The notes under the pieces: model-generated
The model's input: only the letters and a program-made list of their open reading frames with translations
What the model was told of the DNA's origin: nothing
The model's database searches: none
From: AC-49 sp963817035
GTDB lineage: Bacteria; Actinomycetota; Thermoleophilia; Solirubrobacterales; Solirubrobacteraceae
Direction: 5' to 3'
NCBI GenBank assembly: GCA_963817035.1
Contig: CAWFMM010000004.1
Coordinates: 372,001-436,000, forward strand
Length of the DNA: 64,000 bases
Position numbers and translations under genes: made by a program
Part shown: positions 25,477 through 35,172 of the stretch, in pieces
How positions within the stretch are numbered: position 1 is the first letter of the stretch
How the letters are laid out: each line of letters opens with the position of its first letter

Positions 25477-26757
25477 ATGCTCAGCTTCGCCTCAGGAATT
25501 CTGGCCGCCGCAGGTGGCGGCAGCGGCGGCTTCGGCGGTGGCGGGGGTGGAGGCGGAGGCGGAAGTGGCTTCGGCGGAGGCGGGGTCGGCGGCGGTGGCA
25601 CCGGTGGTGGCGGCCTCGGCGTGTTCGCGATCATCGCGCTCGCGTTCCTGATCCTGTTCATCGTCGGCGCAGTCGGGACGTGGCGCTACCAGCGCAAGCG
25701 GGCGGCGCGCGTGCGCCAGACCGAGCTCGCCGGCTACGAGGCGGCGACCGACGATTCGGACTTCGACCCCGAGACCGCGCGGGCCGCCGCGAGCGCGCTG
25801 TTCCTCGAGATCCAGAAGCGGTGGTCCGAGAACGACATCCCCGGGCTCGAGCCGCTGGTCGGCGAGGACCTGATGGTCGAGTGGCGCCTGCGCCTCGCCG
25901 ACTTCGCGCGCAAGGGGTGGCACAACAAGGTCGAGCCGCACGGCCCGCCGAAGATCGAGTACGTCGGCCTCGTCAACCGCGAGGGCGATGTGGACGACCG
26001 CGTGGTCGTCCGGCTTTCGGCGGTGTGCGAGGACTATGTCGTCGACGCCAACGGACGCGCGATCATGAAGGACGGCGATACCAACACCACGTCAACGGTG
26101 ACCGAGTGGTGGACGCTGCACCCGCCGGGCGAGCGCTGGCGGCTGCTGTCGATCGAGCAGGAGGCCGAGGGCCGCCACAACCTCGACAGCGCGCTGATCG
26201 CGACGCCGTGGGCCGACTCGCGCGTGGGTGACGAGGCGCTCGTCGAGACGACGGTCGCCGACGGACTGCCCGCCGGCTTCGCGGTCGCCGACATCGCTCC
26301 CGCGCAGCTCGATCCCGACGCCCGCGCCGCCGCGCTGGATCTCTCGCTCGCCGACGGGCGCTTTGCCCCCGACGTGCTCGAGGTCTCGGTGCGCCAGGCG
26401 GTCGAGGCGTGGGGGGAGGCGATCGACGGCTCCGACGATACGCTGGCCAAGCTCGCCGAACAGCCGGCGATCGATGAGCTGCTCTATGGAGGCGACGCCT
26501 CGCGGCGGACCCGCGTCGTCGTGCGCGGCGCACGCATCGAGCGCGTGGCGATCACTGCGCTCGACCCACACGCCGAGCCCGCGACGATGACCGCGCAGAT
26601 CACCCTGCGCGGTCGCCGCTACGTCGAGAACCGCGACACGACGGACATCGTCAGCGGCAGCAAGAGCTCCGACAGCACGACCGCCCAGACGTGGACGTTC
26701 GCGCTGGCCGCCGACGCCAAGGCCGAGCTGCCGTGGCGGCTGGCCGGCGTCGGGTAG
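25477..26757 (+). CDS. Membrane-anchored Tim44-like protein
   Basis: 426 residues. The N-terminus is almost pure glycine (residues about 13-45), followed by one strong membrane helix (VFAIIALAFLILFIVGAVG), a basic stop-transfer RYQRKRAAR and then a soluble part with two Tim44-like/NTF2-type stretches (about 90-250 and 270-420). The first contains ALFLEIQKRWSENDI and the WW-TLHPPGERWRLL strand. Bacterial Tim44-like proteins are usually membrane-attached and of unknown role. TAGACT lies 8 nt before the ATG with no Shine-Dalgarno, suggesting leaderless translation. Confidence 0.85.
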   Translation: MLSFASGILAAAGGGSGGFGGGGGGGGGGSGFGGGGVGGGGTGGGGLGVFAIIALAFLILFIVGAVGTWRYQRKRAARVRQTELAGYEAATDDSDFDPETARAAASALFLEIQKRWSENDIPGLEPLVGEDLMVEWRLRLADFARKGWHNKVEPHGPPKIEYVGLVNREGDVDDRVVVRLSAVCEDYVVDANGRAIMKDGDTNTTSTVTEWWTLHPPGERWRLLSIEQEAEGRHNLDSALIATPWADSRVGDEALVETTVADGLPAGFAVADIAPAQLDPDARAAALDLSLADGRFAPDVLEVSVRQAVEAWGEAIDGSDDTLAKLAEQPAIDELLYGGDASRRTRVVVRGARIERVAITALDPHAEPATMTAQITLRGRRYVENRDTTDIVSGSKSSDSTTAQTWTFALAADAKAELPWRLAGVG

Positions 26758-26779
26758 CCGCCACGGCCCCGATCGGCCG

Positions 26780-26968
26780 CTATGAGTCCCAGGCCTGAAC
26801 CACGACCTCGGACACGATCAGGCCGTCCTGCAACTCGGCCGTCGACGAGCACAGCACGCGAGCGCCGCCCTCGGCGTACGTGCAGCGCAGGTGGAACCCG
26901 AGCGCGTCGTCGCTGACCGCGGCGGTCCCGACCTCGTGGGTCAGGTCGCGAGAGAAGACGTCACGCAC
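26780..26968 (-). CDS. Short NTF2/SnoaL-like fragment, possibly a remnant
   Basis: 62 residues from GTG. The strand pattern GFHLRCTYAEGGARVLCSSTAELQ with a terminal VSEVVVQAWDS resembles the second half of an NTF2-like (SnoaL) domain, which normally needs 110-130 residues. The missing N-terminal half is not found: the next gene ends only 22 nt upstream. It may be a degraded gene or a genuine small protein; no ribosome binding site is clear. Confidence 0.4.
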   Translation of the reverse strand: MRDVFSRDLTHEVGTAAVSDDALGFHLRCTYAEGGARVLCSSTAELQDGLIVSEVVVQAWDS

Positions 26969-26990
26969 TCACCCGTCCGTCAACCAAGCG

Positions 26991-29900
26991 TCATTTCGTC
27001 GGCGACGCGCTGTTCGGCCGTGCTTCAGGCGACGGCGCCTTCCGGGGCTTGACCGCCGCGAGCTTCGCGGTCCGCGTCGGCCCGGTCATCGCGCGGTTGT
27101 CGATCCACGCGGCGACGCGGACCGTGAGCTTGGTCGACGGAGCGACCCGCAGGGTTGTGATCGTCGGCGTCTGGGCGGCCGGGAAGTACACCTCGCGGCG
27201 CCCGTCAGAGCCCAGCACCCGTACGGTGTAGCCGTCGGCTGCCCGCAGGCGCGGCCAGCGAACGCTCACGTTCTCGCCGACGCGGCGGATCGCGACCCGG
27301 CCGACCCGTATCGGCCGCGGCGGCCCGGGCGCCGTGAAGTGCGCGACGACCGGCGTCCCAGCCGGGATGCCGTTGGCCGCGGTTACCTGGGCCTGGACGG
27401 TCCGCTTGCCCGCCGAGCCTGACTGCAGCGCCCAGCGCACGGTGCCGTGCTCCTTCTTCGTGACGACGATCGTGTGGCCGACGTTCGCCCCGCGCTCGAG
27501 GAAGCGGATCGTGCGGCCACCGAGGCCGGGCGCGTCCCACGTCAGCGTCCGCGTGCGCCCGCTGCCGGTCACCCGCGCCTTGACGTTCAGCGGCGCCATC
27601 GCGTTGGACCGCGTAACCGTCGCGATGGCCGGCGAGCCCGGCTGCGGCGTCAGCACCCAGGTTCCCGCGATCGGCTTCTCGACCCGCAGCAGGGTGATCC
27701 CGCCGTCGGTGAGATAGGCGCTCGAGAACGACCCGTCGACGACCGGTCGCGTGGTGTTGGGTGTCGTGGTCGGCGTATAGATCCTTCCCTTCGGGTCGGC
27801 CAGCGCCAGTCGCGGCGCACCGCCGACCCCCCCGACCTGCAACACCAGCGCCCGCTGGCCCGGAGCGACGGTGAACGATCGGCCTTCGGGCGCGGCCAGC
27901 GCCGGGGTCGCCGTCAGCGAGCGCGAGTCGCCCGGCAGGATCCCGTCGTGCGCCCGGGTCGGCTGGATCGTGTAGTCGTCGACGTCGCAGTGTGCGAGCA
28001 CGATCTGAACGACATCTTCGACGCCCGGGTGGTAACTGTGAATCCCGCGCATCCCAAACCCGCAGCCGGCAGCCCAGTCGTTGTTGATGAACATCTCCAT
28101 CGAGGCGATGTTGACGCTGTGGAAGGCGACGGCGAGCTGCCCGTGGCCCTGGTAACGCGCCCGCTCGCCATGGGGCTCGGCCTCGACCCAGAAGTCGGTC
28201 TGGCCGAAGATCTCGAACACCGGGTGCGTGGACGGGAACGAGTAGCCGATGCGCCCGCTGTAGCTGAAGTAGCCGTCGTTCCAGAACTGCATCTCGAGGC
28301 GCGCGATCTCACCCGCGCCGCTGACGAACGACGCGTGCCCGGTGAGGCTCAGCGCGTTGGTGCCGTCGGCCAGGTGCAGGAAGTCCCACGACCCGTCGAG
28401 CTGCAGCACGCTGACGAACGAGAGGCCGAGTAGGCCGCCGACGCGGGTCGGGTTGATCCCGAAGCTGGCGCCGAAGTGGTTCATGAAGATCCCGGCATAG
28501 AGCAGGATCCCGGGCGTGAACAGGATGTCGGTGCTCGAGTAGTTGAACTGGCCGTCGACGAAGATCATCCGGCCGTTGACCGCGATGTGCGGGGTCGTCA
28601 GCTCGATGCCGACCGCCACATCCCAGCGCCCGCCCTCGTGAACCGGGTCGCCGGTCCCGGGCGGGTCGAAGACGAAGCTCAGGCGCTTGAGCGTGACGAC
28701 GCCGAACGTCGCGTTCTCGATCCGGAAGCGCAGCTGGTCGAGCGCGAGGCCGCCGAGCGCCAGGTTCATGCGCAGCCGCACACCGGTCGTGACGTCGATC
28801 CCCGAGCTGATCGTCAGCTCGACGTCGAGCACGGCGTCGAGCGTCCCGGTGTCGATGCCCACGCCGATCTGGCCGGTGACCGGGAAGCCCTCGACCTTGT
28901 GGCACTTCGTCGCCTCGCTGTCGTCGCAGTGGTTGGACACGCCGAGCGAGACGATCCGTGCCGTGCCGCGGGTGCCCGAGGGCATCGGCCAGTGGAAGCC
29001 GTCGGGCCCCGTCGAGTACCACTCGATGTCGCCGCTGGGCGAGTTGAGGCTCTTGACCGTGAAATCGCCGTGTCCGACGATGGCGTTGTGCTCCTCGTCG
29101 AACGTGACCGTCGCCGCCGGGTCACTCGTGACGAATGACAGGCCGTTCATCTCGACGACGTAGCGATCCCACTCCTGGTTGCTGACGAACCCCGACGCGG
29201 TGGTCACGTCGGCGACCTTGGTGATGCAGCCCGCGGTGATGCGCAGGATCCGGATCGACGCCTCGGTGTCGCAGTGTGCGCGCGCGGTGCCCGGGTCGAT
29301 CGTGATCACCCCGGCGCCGGCGTTGTCGTTGGAGTCCAGCACGGTCACGTGGACGTTGTGGGAGTGGCTGGAGGTCGGTAGATGGACGACCGGGTTCGTC
29401 CCGGTGTTGGTGTCGATGTGGCCGTCGCCGTCGACGTCCCACTGGTAGGCGACGACGTGGGCGCCGGGGGCGATGGTCGTGCCACGAGCGTCGATCGTTG
29501 CGACCCCGCCGGCCGGCGGCTGGCCACCGGGCATCGCGAGCACGACAACCGGGAACGGCGGCGCCGACGGTGGTGGCGGTGTGACCACGTCGGGGAACGC
29601 GACCCCGTCGCCGATTCGCACGCTGAGCCCGGTCTTGGCGACGCCGCAGTCGCGTTCGCCCGGGTTGACCGCGCCGGGGTTCGGGTTCCCCGCGTCGGGC
29701 ATCAGGTCCCACGGGCCGGCGCTCGCGCTGGCGGGCGGCGCCTGGGCGAACGCGGCCCAGCGGAATGTCGTGATCGCCGGGCTGACGGCCGCCGGATCGA
29801 ACGCGAACGTGAAGCTCTCGAGGCCGCCGGCGATCGTTGTGTCGATCGTCGCGGCCGCCTTGTCCGTACCGCCGAGCTCCTGGCAGTCGGCCGTGCTGGC

Positions 29901-30266
29901 GATCTGGCTGAGATCGCGCAGCTTGACGTCGACGCGGAGGCCATCGGCGCTGCGGGTGGCGACGATCTCCTTGTCGGCCAGCGCGTCGCCGTTGGTGTCC
30001 ATCAGCACGTGCACGCCGATCTGCGCGCGCAGCGCGGCGCCGTACGTGCTCTGGTCGACGCTCACGGTCAGCGAGGCCGAGCTTGCGCCGACGTCCCAGC
30101 TCAGCGTCCGCAGGTCGGCCGTGCCCGACGGGCCGGCCGGCGCGTCAGACGGATCGTCGCGCGTCTGCGTCGTCGCCTGTGCGGCCGCGGCCGGCGCGAG
30201 CGCTAGGACCAGAAGCGTGGCGGTGAGAAGCCGGCCCGAGGGGGTCGCTGTGGCACGTGAGCGCAT
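26991..30266 (-). CDS. Large secreted multi-domain beta protein with PKD-like and FN3-like domains
   Basis: 1091 residues from ATG 30266, preferred over an upstream ATG (30305) because AAGGGA lies 7 nt before it and a Sec signal peptide follows directly (TATLLVLALAPAAAAQA). Calcium-loop-like acidic repeats occur near DTNGDALADKE and DVDGDGHIDTNTG; the latter is inside a PKD-like domain (about 230-325). The middle 500 residues form a large beta-rich region with paired cysteines that I do not recognise. The C-terminal 280 residues look like two or three FN3/Ig-like units, ending in a basic, proline-rich tail without a sortase motif. Likely an exported surface or matrix protein. Confidence 0.75.
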   Translation of the reverse strand: MRSRATATPSGRLLTATLLVLALAPAAAAQATTQTRDDPSDAPAGPSGTADLRTLSWDVGASSASLTVSVDQSTYGAALRAQIGVHVLMDTNGDALADKEIVATRSADGLRVDVKLRDLSQIASTADCQELGGTDKAAATIDTTIAGGLESFTFAFDPAAVSPAITTFRWAAFAQAPPASASAGPWDLMPDAGNPNPGAVNPGERDCGVAKTGLSVRIGDGVAFPDVVTPPPPSAPPFPVVVLAMPGGQPPAGGVATIDARGTTIAPGAHVVAYQWDVDGDGHIDTNTGTNPVVHLPTSSHSHNVHVTVLDSNDNAGAGVITIDPGTARAHCDTEASIRILRITAGCITKVADVTTASGFVSNQEWDRYVVEMNGLSFVTSDPAATVTFDEEHNAIVGHGDFTVKSLNSPSGDIEWYSTGPDGFHWPMPSGTRGTARIVSLGVSNHCDDSEATKCHKVEGFPVTGQIGVGIDTGTLDAVLDVELTISSGIDVTTGVRLRMNLALGGLALDQLRFRIENATFGVVTLKRLSFVFDPPGTGDPVHEGGRWDVAVGIELTTPHIAVNGRMIFVDGQFNYSSTDILFTPGILLYAGIFMNHFGASFGINPTRVGGLLGLSFVSVLQLDGSWDFLHLADGTNALSLTGHASFVSGAGEIARLEMQFWNDGYFSYSGRIGYSFPSTHPVFEIFGQTDFWVEAEPHGERARYQGHGQLAVAFHSVNIASMEMFINNDWAAGCGFGMRGIHSYHPGVEDVVQIVLAHCDVDDYTIQPTRAHDGILPGDSRSLTATPALAAPEGRSFTVAPGQRALVLQVGGVGGAPRLALADPKGRIYTPTTTPNTTRPVVDGSFSSAYLTDGGITLLRVEKPIAGTWVLTPQPGSPAIATVTRSNAMAPLNVKARVTGSGRTRTLTWDAPGLGGRTIRFLERGANVGHTIVVTKKEHGTVRWALQSGSAGKRTVQAQVTAANGIPAGTPVVAHFTAPGPPRPIRVGRVAIRRVGENVSVRWPRLRAADGYTVRVLGSDGRREVYFPAAQTPTITTLRVAPSTKLTVRVAAWIDNRAMTGPTRTAKLAAVKPRKAPSPEARPNSASPTK

Positions 30267-30356
30267 GGCGCGTCCCTTCATGGGCCGGAATATCTGACGA
30301 ATCACGCGAGTCTCTTCGTTCGGGCCCGCGAACGCAAGGCGCGCGGCTCAGATGCC

Positions 30357-31865
30357 TCAGTTGGCGACTGGGAACCCGAGATCCACGCCGCGGTGCGAGG
30401 GGTCCGGCCAGCGCCGGGTGACGACCTTGCCGCGCGTATAGAAGCGCACGCCCTCGGGGCCGTGGATGTGGACGTCGCCGAACAGCGAGGCCTTCCAGCC
30501 GCCGAACGAGTAGTAGGCCATCGGCACCGGGATCGGCACGTTGACGCCGACCATCCCGGCCTGGACGTCCTGCTCGAACGCCCGCGCCGCGCCGCCGTCG
30601 TTGGTGAAGATCGCCGCGCCGTTGCCATACGGGTTGGCGTTGACGAGCGCGATCGCCTCCGGGTAGCTCTCGGCGCGCACGACGACGAGCACCGGCCCGA
30701 AGATCTCCTCGTCGTAGATCGACATACCCGGCTTGACGTGGTCGAACAGCGTCGGGCCGAGGAAGTGCCCGCCCTCGCGGCCCGCGACGGTCGTCGTGCG
30801 CCCGTCGACCAGCAGATCCGCGCCCTCGGCGACGCCGGCATCGACGTAGGACGCGACCCTCTCGCGGTGGCGCTCGGAGACCAGCGGCCCCATGTCGGCC
30901 GCGGGGTCGGTCCCGTCGGCGATGACCAGCGCGTCGATCCGCGAGCGGATGCGCTCGATCAGCGGGTCGGCGCAGTCACCGACCGTGACCGCGACCGAGA
31001 CCGCCATGCAGCGCTGTCCGGCCGACCCATAGCCGGCCGAGACGAGCCCGTCGGCCGCGAGATCGAGGTCGGCGTCGGGCAGCACGATCGCGTGGTTCTT
31101 GGCCCCCCCGAGCGCCTGTACGCGCTTGCCGTGCGCGGTCGCGGTCTCGTGGACGTAGCGCGCGATCGGCGTCGAGCCGACGAACGAGATCGCCGCGACG
31201 TCGGGGTGGGTGAGCAGCGCGTCGACCGCGACCTTGTCGCCGTGCACGACGTTGAAGACGCCGTCGGGGAGCCCGGCCTCGGTCCACAGCTCGGCGATCC
31301 GCAGCGACGCCGACGGGTTCTGCTCGGACGGCTTGAGGACGAACGCGTTGCCGCATGCGATCGCGACCGGGTGCATCCACAGCGGGACCATCATCGGGAA
31401 GTTGAACGGCGTGATCCCGGCCACGACGCCGAGCGGCTGACGCAGCGAGTAGGTGTCGATCCCGGTCGACACACCGGCCGACATGTCGCCCTTCAGCGCC
31501 TCGCCGAGGCCGCAGCAGAACTCGACGATCTCCTGCGCGCGCTGAACCTCGCCCAGCGCGTCGGAGTGCACCTTGCCGTGCTCTCGCGTGACGATCTCGG
31601 CCAGCTCCTCACGGTGGGCGTCGATCAGCTGGCGAAACGCGAACAGGACCTTCGTGCGCTGGCTGATCGAGCTCGTGCGCCAGTGTGCGAACCCCGCGAC
31701 GGCCGCGGCGACCGCGCGATCGACGACCTCGTCGGTCGCGAACGGCACCCGCGCGACGACCGCGCCGGTGGCCGACTCGGTCACCTCGCCGAAGCGCTGC
31801 GCCTCGGTGTCGTCGGGGCGTCCGTTGATCCAATGGGCGAGGGTCGCCGTCTCGACGTTCAACAT
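30357..31865 (-). CDS. mmsA: Methylmalonate-semialdehyde dehydrogenase (CoA-acylating)
   Basis: 502 residues. An aldehyde dehydrogenase fold in which the catalytic Cys286 lies in GSAGQRCMAVS. The usual general-base glutamate motif is replaced by LGGAKNHAIV, the hallmark of MmsA, whose acyl-enzyme is released to coenzyme A instead of water. FNFPMMVPLWM and FVGSTPIARY fit the same family. It acts in valine/thymine/inositol breakdown (methylmalonate semialdehyde to propionyl-CoA). It stands alone here, divergent from nhaA. TACGCT lies 6 nt before the ATG. Confidence 0.95.
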   Translation of the reverse strand: MLNVETATLAHWINGRPDDTEAQRFGEVTESATGAVVARVPFATDEVVDRAVAAAVAGFAHWRTSSISQRTKVLFAFRQLIDAHREELAEIVTREHGKVHSDALGEVQRAQEIVEFCCGLGEALKGDMSAGVSTGIDTYSLRQPLGVVAGITPFNFPMMVPLWMHPVAIACGNAFVLKPSEQNPSASLRIAELWTEAGLPDGVFNVVHGDKVAVDALLTHPDVAAISFVGSTPIARYVHETATAHGKRVQALGGAKNHAIVLPDADLDLAADGLVSAGYGSAGQRCMAVSVAVTVGDCADPLIERIRSRIDALVIADGTDPAADMGPLVSERHRERVASYVDAGVAEGADLLVDGRTTTVAGREGGHFLGPTLFDHVKPGMSIYDEEIFGPVLVVVRAESYPEAIALVNANPYGNGAAIFTNDGGAARAFEQDVQAGMVGVNVPIPVPMAYYSFGGWKASLFGDVHIHGPEGVRFYTRGKVVTRRWPDPSHRGVDLGFPVAN

Positions 31866-31965
31866 CAGCTCAGCGTACTCCGCGCGATTCAGCGCTTGCG
31901 CAGCTGCTGGGCGACGAGGCGGTGGACCGTGGGGTTGAGCACGCCGGATTGACAGACTCCGGGCA

Positions 31966-33852
31966 ATGGAGTCGTCGCAGGCCGAAACGGCCCCGGTTCA
32001 GCGCACCGCGTGGGGGCGCACGTTCGAGACGCCGCTACGTCGCTTCCTGCGCACCGAGACCGGCAGCGCCGCGATCCTGCTCGCGGCGACGGTCGCCGCG
32101 CTCGTGTGGGCGAACATCGACCAGCACTCCTACGCCGGCGTCTGGTCGACGCAGCTGTCGGTCACGCTCGGCGACGCGGGCGTGTCGCTCGACCTCGTGA
32201 CGTGGGTCAACAGCGGCCTGATGGCGTTCTTCTTCTTCGTCGTCGGGCTCGAGGCGCGGCGCGAGTTCGACATCGGCGAGCTGCGCGAGCGCAGCCGCGT
32301 GACGCTGCCGCTGCTCGCCGGCGTCGGCGGCATGGTCGTCGCCGTGGCGCTGTTCCTGCTCGTCAACGCCGGGCACTCGACGGCGTCGGGCTGGGGGGTC
32401 GCGATGTCGACCGACACCGCGTTCGCGCTCGGGATGCTGGCGATGATCGGGCCGCGGTTCTCCGACCGCCTGCGCACCTTCATGCTCACGGTCGTCGTCG
32501 TCGACGACATCGTCGCGCTGCTGGTCATCGCGACCGTCTACGCCGAGCAGCTCGTGTTCTGGGCGCTGCTCGTCGCGATCGGCTTCTTCTGCCTCGGCCT
32601 GATCCTCATCCGCTTCGGGGTCCGCGTCGGCCTCCTGTACTTCGCGCTCGCCGTCGGCGCGTGGGTCTCGTTGCTGAAGTCGGGCGTCGACCCGGTCGTC
32701 ATCGGCCTGGCGATGGGCCTCGTCACGTTTGCCGCGCCGGCCGCGCGCCTGGACCTCGAGCGCGCGACCGACCTGTTCAAGCTGTTTCGCGAGCAGCCGA
32801 CCTCCGAGCTCGCGCGCGACGCGCGCCAGGGGCTCGAGTCGGCGGTGTCGCCCAACGAGCGCCTACAGAACCTGTGGCATCCGTGGACGAGTTACGTGAT
32901 CGTCCCGATCTTCGCGCTGGCCAACGTCGGGATCGTCATCAACGGCGACTTCCTGTCGCGCGCCTCGCGCTCGCCGTTGACGCTCGGGATCATCGCCGGC
33001 TACGTGATCGGCAAGCCACTCGGCGTTCTTGGCACGTCATGGCTCGTGAACACGGTCAGCCGTGGCCGGCTGCGCCCGCCGGTCGGCTGGGCGTCGGTCG
33101 CCGGAGCTGGCGCGATCTCCGGCATCGGCTTCACCGTCTCGCTGCTGATCGCGACGATCGCCTTCCACGGCGAGCAGCTCGAGGAGGCGAAGGTCGGTGT
33201 CCTCGCCGCCGCGCTCGGGGCGGCGCTGCTGAGCTGGATCATCTTCCGCGCGACGGCGATGCTGCCCGGCACGATGCGCGCGCGGGCGGAGTTCGGCACG
33301 GCCGCGACGATCGTCGACCTCGCCGATCCCGTCGACCCGGGACGCGATCACATCCGCGGCCCGCTGGAGGCCGATGTCACGCTGCTGGAGTACGGCGACT
33401 TCGAGTGCCCGTACTGCGGCCGCGCCGAGGACGTCATCCGCGAGTTCCTCGCCGGCCACGGCGACATCCGCTACGTCTGGCGCCACCTGCCGCTGCACGA
33501 CGTTCACCCGCGCGCGCAGCTCGCGGCCGAGGCATCGGAGGCGGCCGACAACCAGGGCAGGTTCTGGGAGATGCACGATCTGCTGTTCGAGCATCAGGAC
33601 GCCCTGCGCCCCGATGACCTGCTCGGCTACGCCGAGCAGCTCGGCCTCGACGTCGAGCGCTTCACCCGCGACCTCCGCGCCCACGAGGGCGCCCCGCGCG
33701 TCGCCGACGACATCGACGGCGCCGACCTCAGCGGCGTCTCCGGCACCCCGACCTTCTTCATCAACGGGGTCCGCCTCCACGGCGCCTACGACGTCGACAC
33801 GCTCAGCGCCGCCGCGAAGCTCGCGCGCGTGCGGGCTTCGCTGGCTTCCTAG
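31966..33852 (+). CDS. nhaA: NhaA Na+/H+ antiporter fused to a DsbA-like thioredoxin domain
   Basis: 628 residues. Residues 1 to about 440 are a complete NhaA: WVNSGLMAFFFFVVGLE, GWGVAMSTDTAFALG and the paired aspartates in VVDDIVALLV that carry sodium and protons. After a linker, residues about 455-625 form a DsbA-type thioredoxin fold with active site C481-P-Y-C484 and the cis-Pro strand SGVSGTPTFFINGVRLHG. This fusion is known in several actinobacteria, but its purpose is not established. The stop codon TAG overlaps the stop of the convergent RTX gene in a shared CTAG. Confidence 0.93.
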   Translation: MESSQAETAPVQRTAWGRTFETPLRRFLRTETGSAAILLAATVAALVWANIDQHSYAGVWSTQLSVTLGDAGVSLDLVTWVNSGLMAFFFFVVGLEARREFDIGELRERSRVTLPLLAGVGGMVVAVALFLLVNAGHSTASGWGVAMSTDTAFALGMLAMIGPRFSDRLRTFMLTVVVVDDIVALLVIATVYAEQLVFWALLVAIGFFCLGLILIRFGVRVGLLYFALAVGAWVSLLKSGVDPVVIGLAMGLVTFAAPAARLDLERATDLFKLFREQPTSELARDARQGLESAVSPNERLQNLWHPWTSYVIVPIFALANVGIVINGDFLSRASRSPLTLGIIAGYVIGKPLGVLGTSWLVNTVSRGRLRPPVGWASVAGAGAISGIGFTVSLLIATIAFHGEQLEEAKVGVLAAALGAALLSWIIFRATAMLPGTMRARAEFGTAATIVDLADPVDPGRDHIRGPLEADVTLLEYGDFECPYCGRAEDVIREFLAGHGDIRYVWRHLPLHDVHPRAQLAAEASEAADNQGRFWEMHDLLFEHQDALRPDDLLGYAEQLGLDVERFTRDLRAHEGAPRVADDIDGADLSGVSGTPTFFINGVRLHGAYDVDTLSAAAKLARVRASLAS

Positions 33853-35069
33853 TGTCCCGACAGCCTCGTCGCGAGGTGGAAGACCTTCGCCTTGAACACG
33901 ACGGTCAGCTTCACCAGCGGATGGGCCCCGGCCTTCAGCTCCCGCTGACCGGCGGCGGTCAGCCTCACCCGCGCGCTGTGCTCGCCGGAGCTCAGGTGGA
34001 CCGAGCCGGAGGCGAGCGTCACGCCGTTGCTCGCGTGGACGCTGATCGTGGCGGGGCTGGCGTTGATCAGGTCGAAGCTCAGCTCGAGGGCGGTCCCCGA
34101 GCGCACGATCCGCGTCGCGATCGAGCCCGGCGTCGGTAGCTCGACGGTCTCGCATGACGGGTCGATCGCGATCGATGCCGGCAGGCCGGCGGGTGGGGGG
34201 TAGACGATGTCGTCGCCCGTCCCGCAGTCCGGCGTGTCCGCCGGGTCGTTGAGCGTGTCGTCGCCGGCGCCGCCGATCTCGCGCTCCGCCGTCAGATCGT
34301 CATCGCCGCCGCGACCGGCGGCGCTGTCGCGGCCCGGCCCGCCCAACAGGGTGTCGTCGCCTCGCGATCCGAGCAGCACGTCGTCGCCGTGGCCGCCGAC
34401 GACGACGGGGATCCCGGAGAGGCTGTCGTGCTCGCCGGCCGTGGTGGCGGTGCCCGCGGCGAGGTCGACGTGCACAGGAGTGCGGGTGTGGCTGTAGTCG
34501 GCGATGTCCTTGCCGCCACCGCCGATCAGGCGATTGGTGCCGGGGCCGCCGACCAGGATGTCGCCCTCCGGGCCGCCGTTGAGGACGTCGTCGCCGTCGC
34601 CGCCTTCGAGGACGTCGTTCCCGTCGGTCCCGGTCTCGGTGTCGTTGCCCGCGTCGCCCCGCATCTCGACCTGGTCGGTGTTACCCGCGGCCGACATCGT
34701 GTCGTCGCCCGGCCCGCCGGAGATGACGAGCTCCGTCTCGCCGAGCGACTGCACCGTCGCCCGGTCGGCGCCGTCTCCGAGCGAGACGTTGATCGCGCCG
34801 ATGCTGTCGGTCGTTCCCGCGCACGTCACCGAATGGGCGTCGACCGCGACGCAGCCCTCCTCAGCGGTGAGCGGCGCCCCGCGATCGCCGATCGCGACGC
34901 CGGCCGCCGTCTGCGCCAGCACGACGTCGTTGACCTCACCGGCCACAGCGGTGAACGTGATGACCGGCTTCGAGCCGGCCGGGACCGCGCCGACCGTCGC
35001 GGCGCCCGCTGCCGGCGCGGCGATCAGCACCGCGGCGACCATCAGCGACGCGATCGGGGCTGAGCGCAC
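33849..35069 (-). CDS. Secreted RTX-type calcium-binding repeat protein
   Basis: 406 residues from GTG 35069 with an N-terminal Sec signal peptide (MVAAVLIAAPAAGA). Residues about 105-275 hold many nonapeptide RTX units of the GGxGxD type (GGPGDDTMS, GGDGDDVLN, GGHGDDVLLG, GGPGRDSA, GGAGDDTL), which bind calcium and fold outside the cell. Four to six cysteines and a C-terminal Ig-like beta domain follow. Classical RTX proteins use type I secretion with a C-terminal signal; the cleavable N-terminal signal here points to Sec export, as is common for actinobacterial RTX-repeat proteins. Confidence 0.85.
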   Translation of the reverse strand: MRSAPIASLMVAAVLIAAPAAGAATVGAVPAGSKPVITFTAVAGEVNDVVLAQTAAGVAIGDRGAPLTAEEGCVAVDAHSVTCAGTTDSIGAINVSLGDGADRATVQSLGETELVISGGPGDDTMSAAGNTDQVEMRGDAGNDTETGTDGNDVLEGGDGDDVLNGGPEGDILVGGPGTNRLIGGGGKDIADYSHTRTPVHVDLAAGTATTAGEHDSLSGIPVVVGGHGDDVLLGSRGDDTLLGGPGRDSAAGRGGDDDLTAEREIGGAGDDTLNDPADTPDCGTGDDIVYPPPAGLPASIAIDPSCETVELPTPGSIATRIVRSGTALELSFDLINASPATISVHASNGVTLASGSVHLSSGEHSARVRLTAAGQRELKAGAHPLVKLTVVFKAKVFHLATRLSGH

Positions 35070-35172
35070 CGCGCGAGCCTACCCAACGCGCGAGGCGATC
35101 TGGGGGCGCGAGTCGGCCGCGTAACCTCTCGCCAATCGACCGCGTTCCCGGCCCGGCGCCCGTCGTCGGTTC

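Noticed and set aside
25500..25620. Repetitive GGC-rich tract as a CRISPR or satellite repeat
   Set aside because: It encodes the polyglycine N-terminus of the Tim44-like protein; no regular unit or spacers.
30393..31952. 519-residue plus-strand frame opposite mmsA
   Set aside because: Shadow of mmsA, which has an intact catalytic Cys and family motifs.
34200..34740. Repeated GTCGTCGCC-type tracts as DNA repeats
   Set aside because: They are the coding of RTX nonapeptides in the secreted protein, not an independent repeat element.
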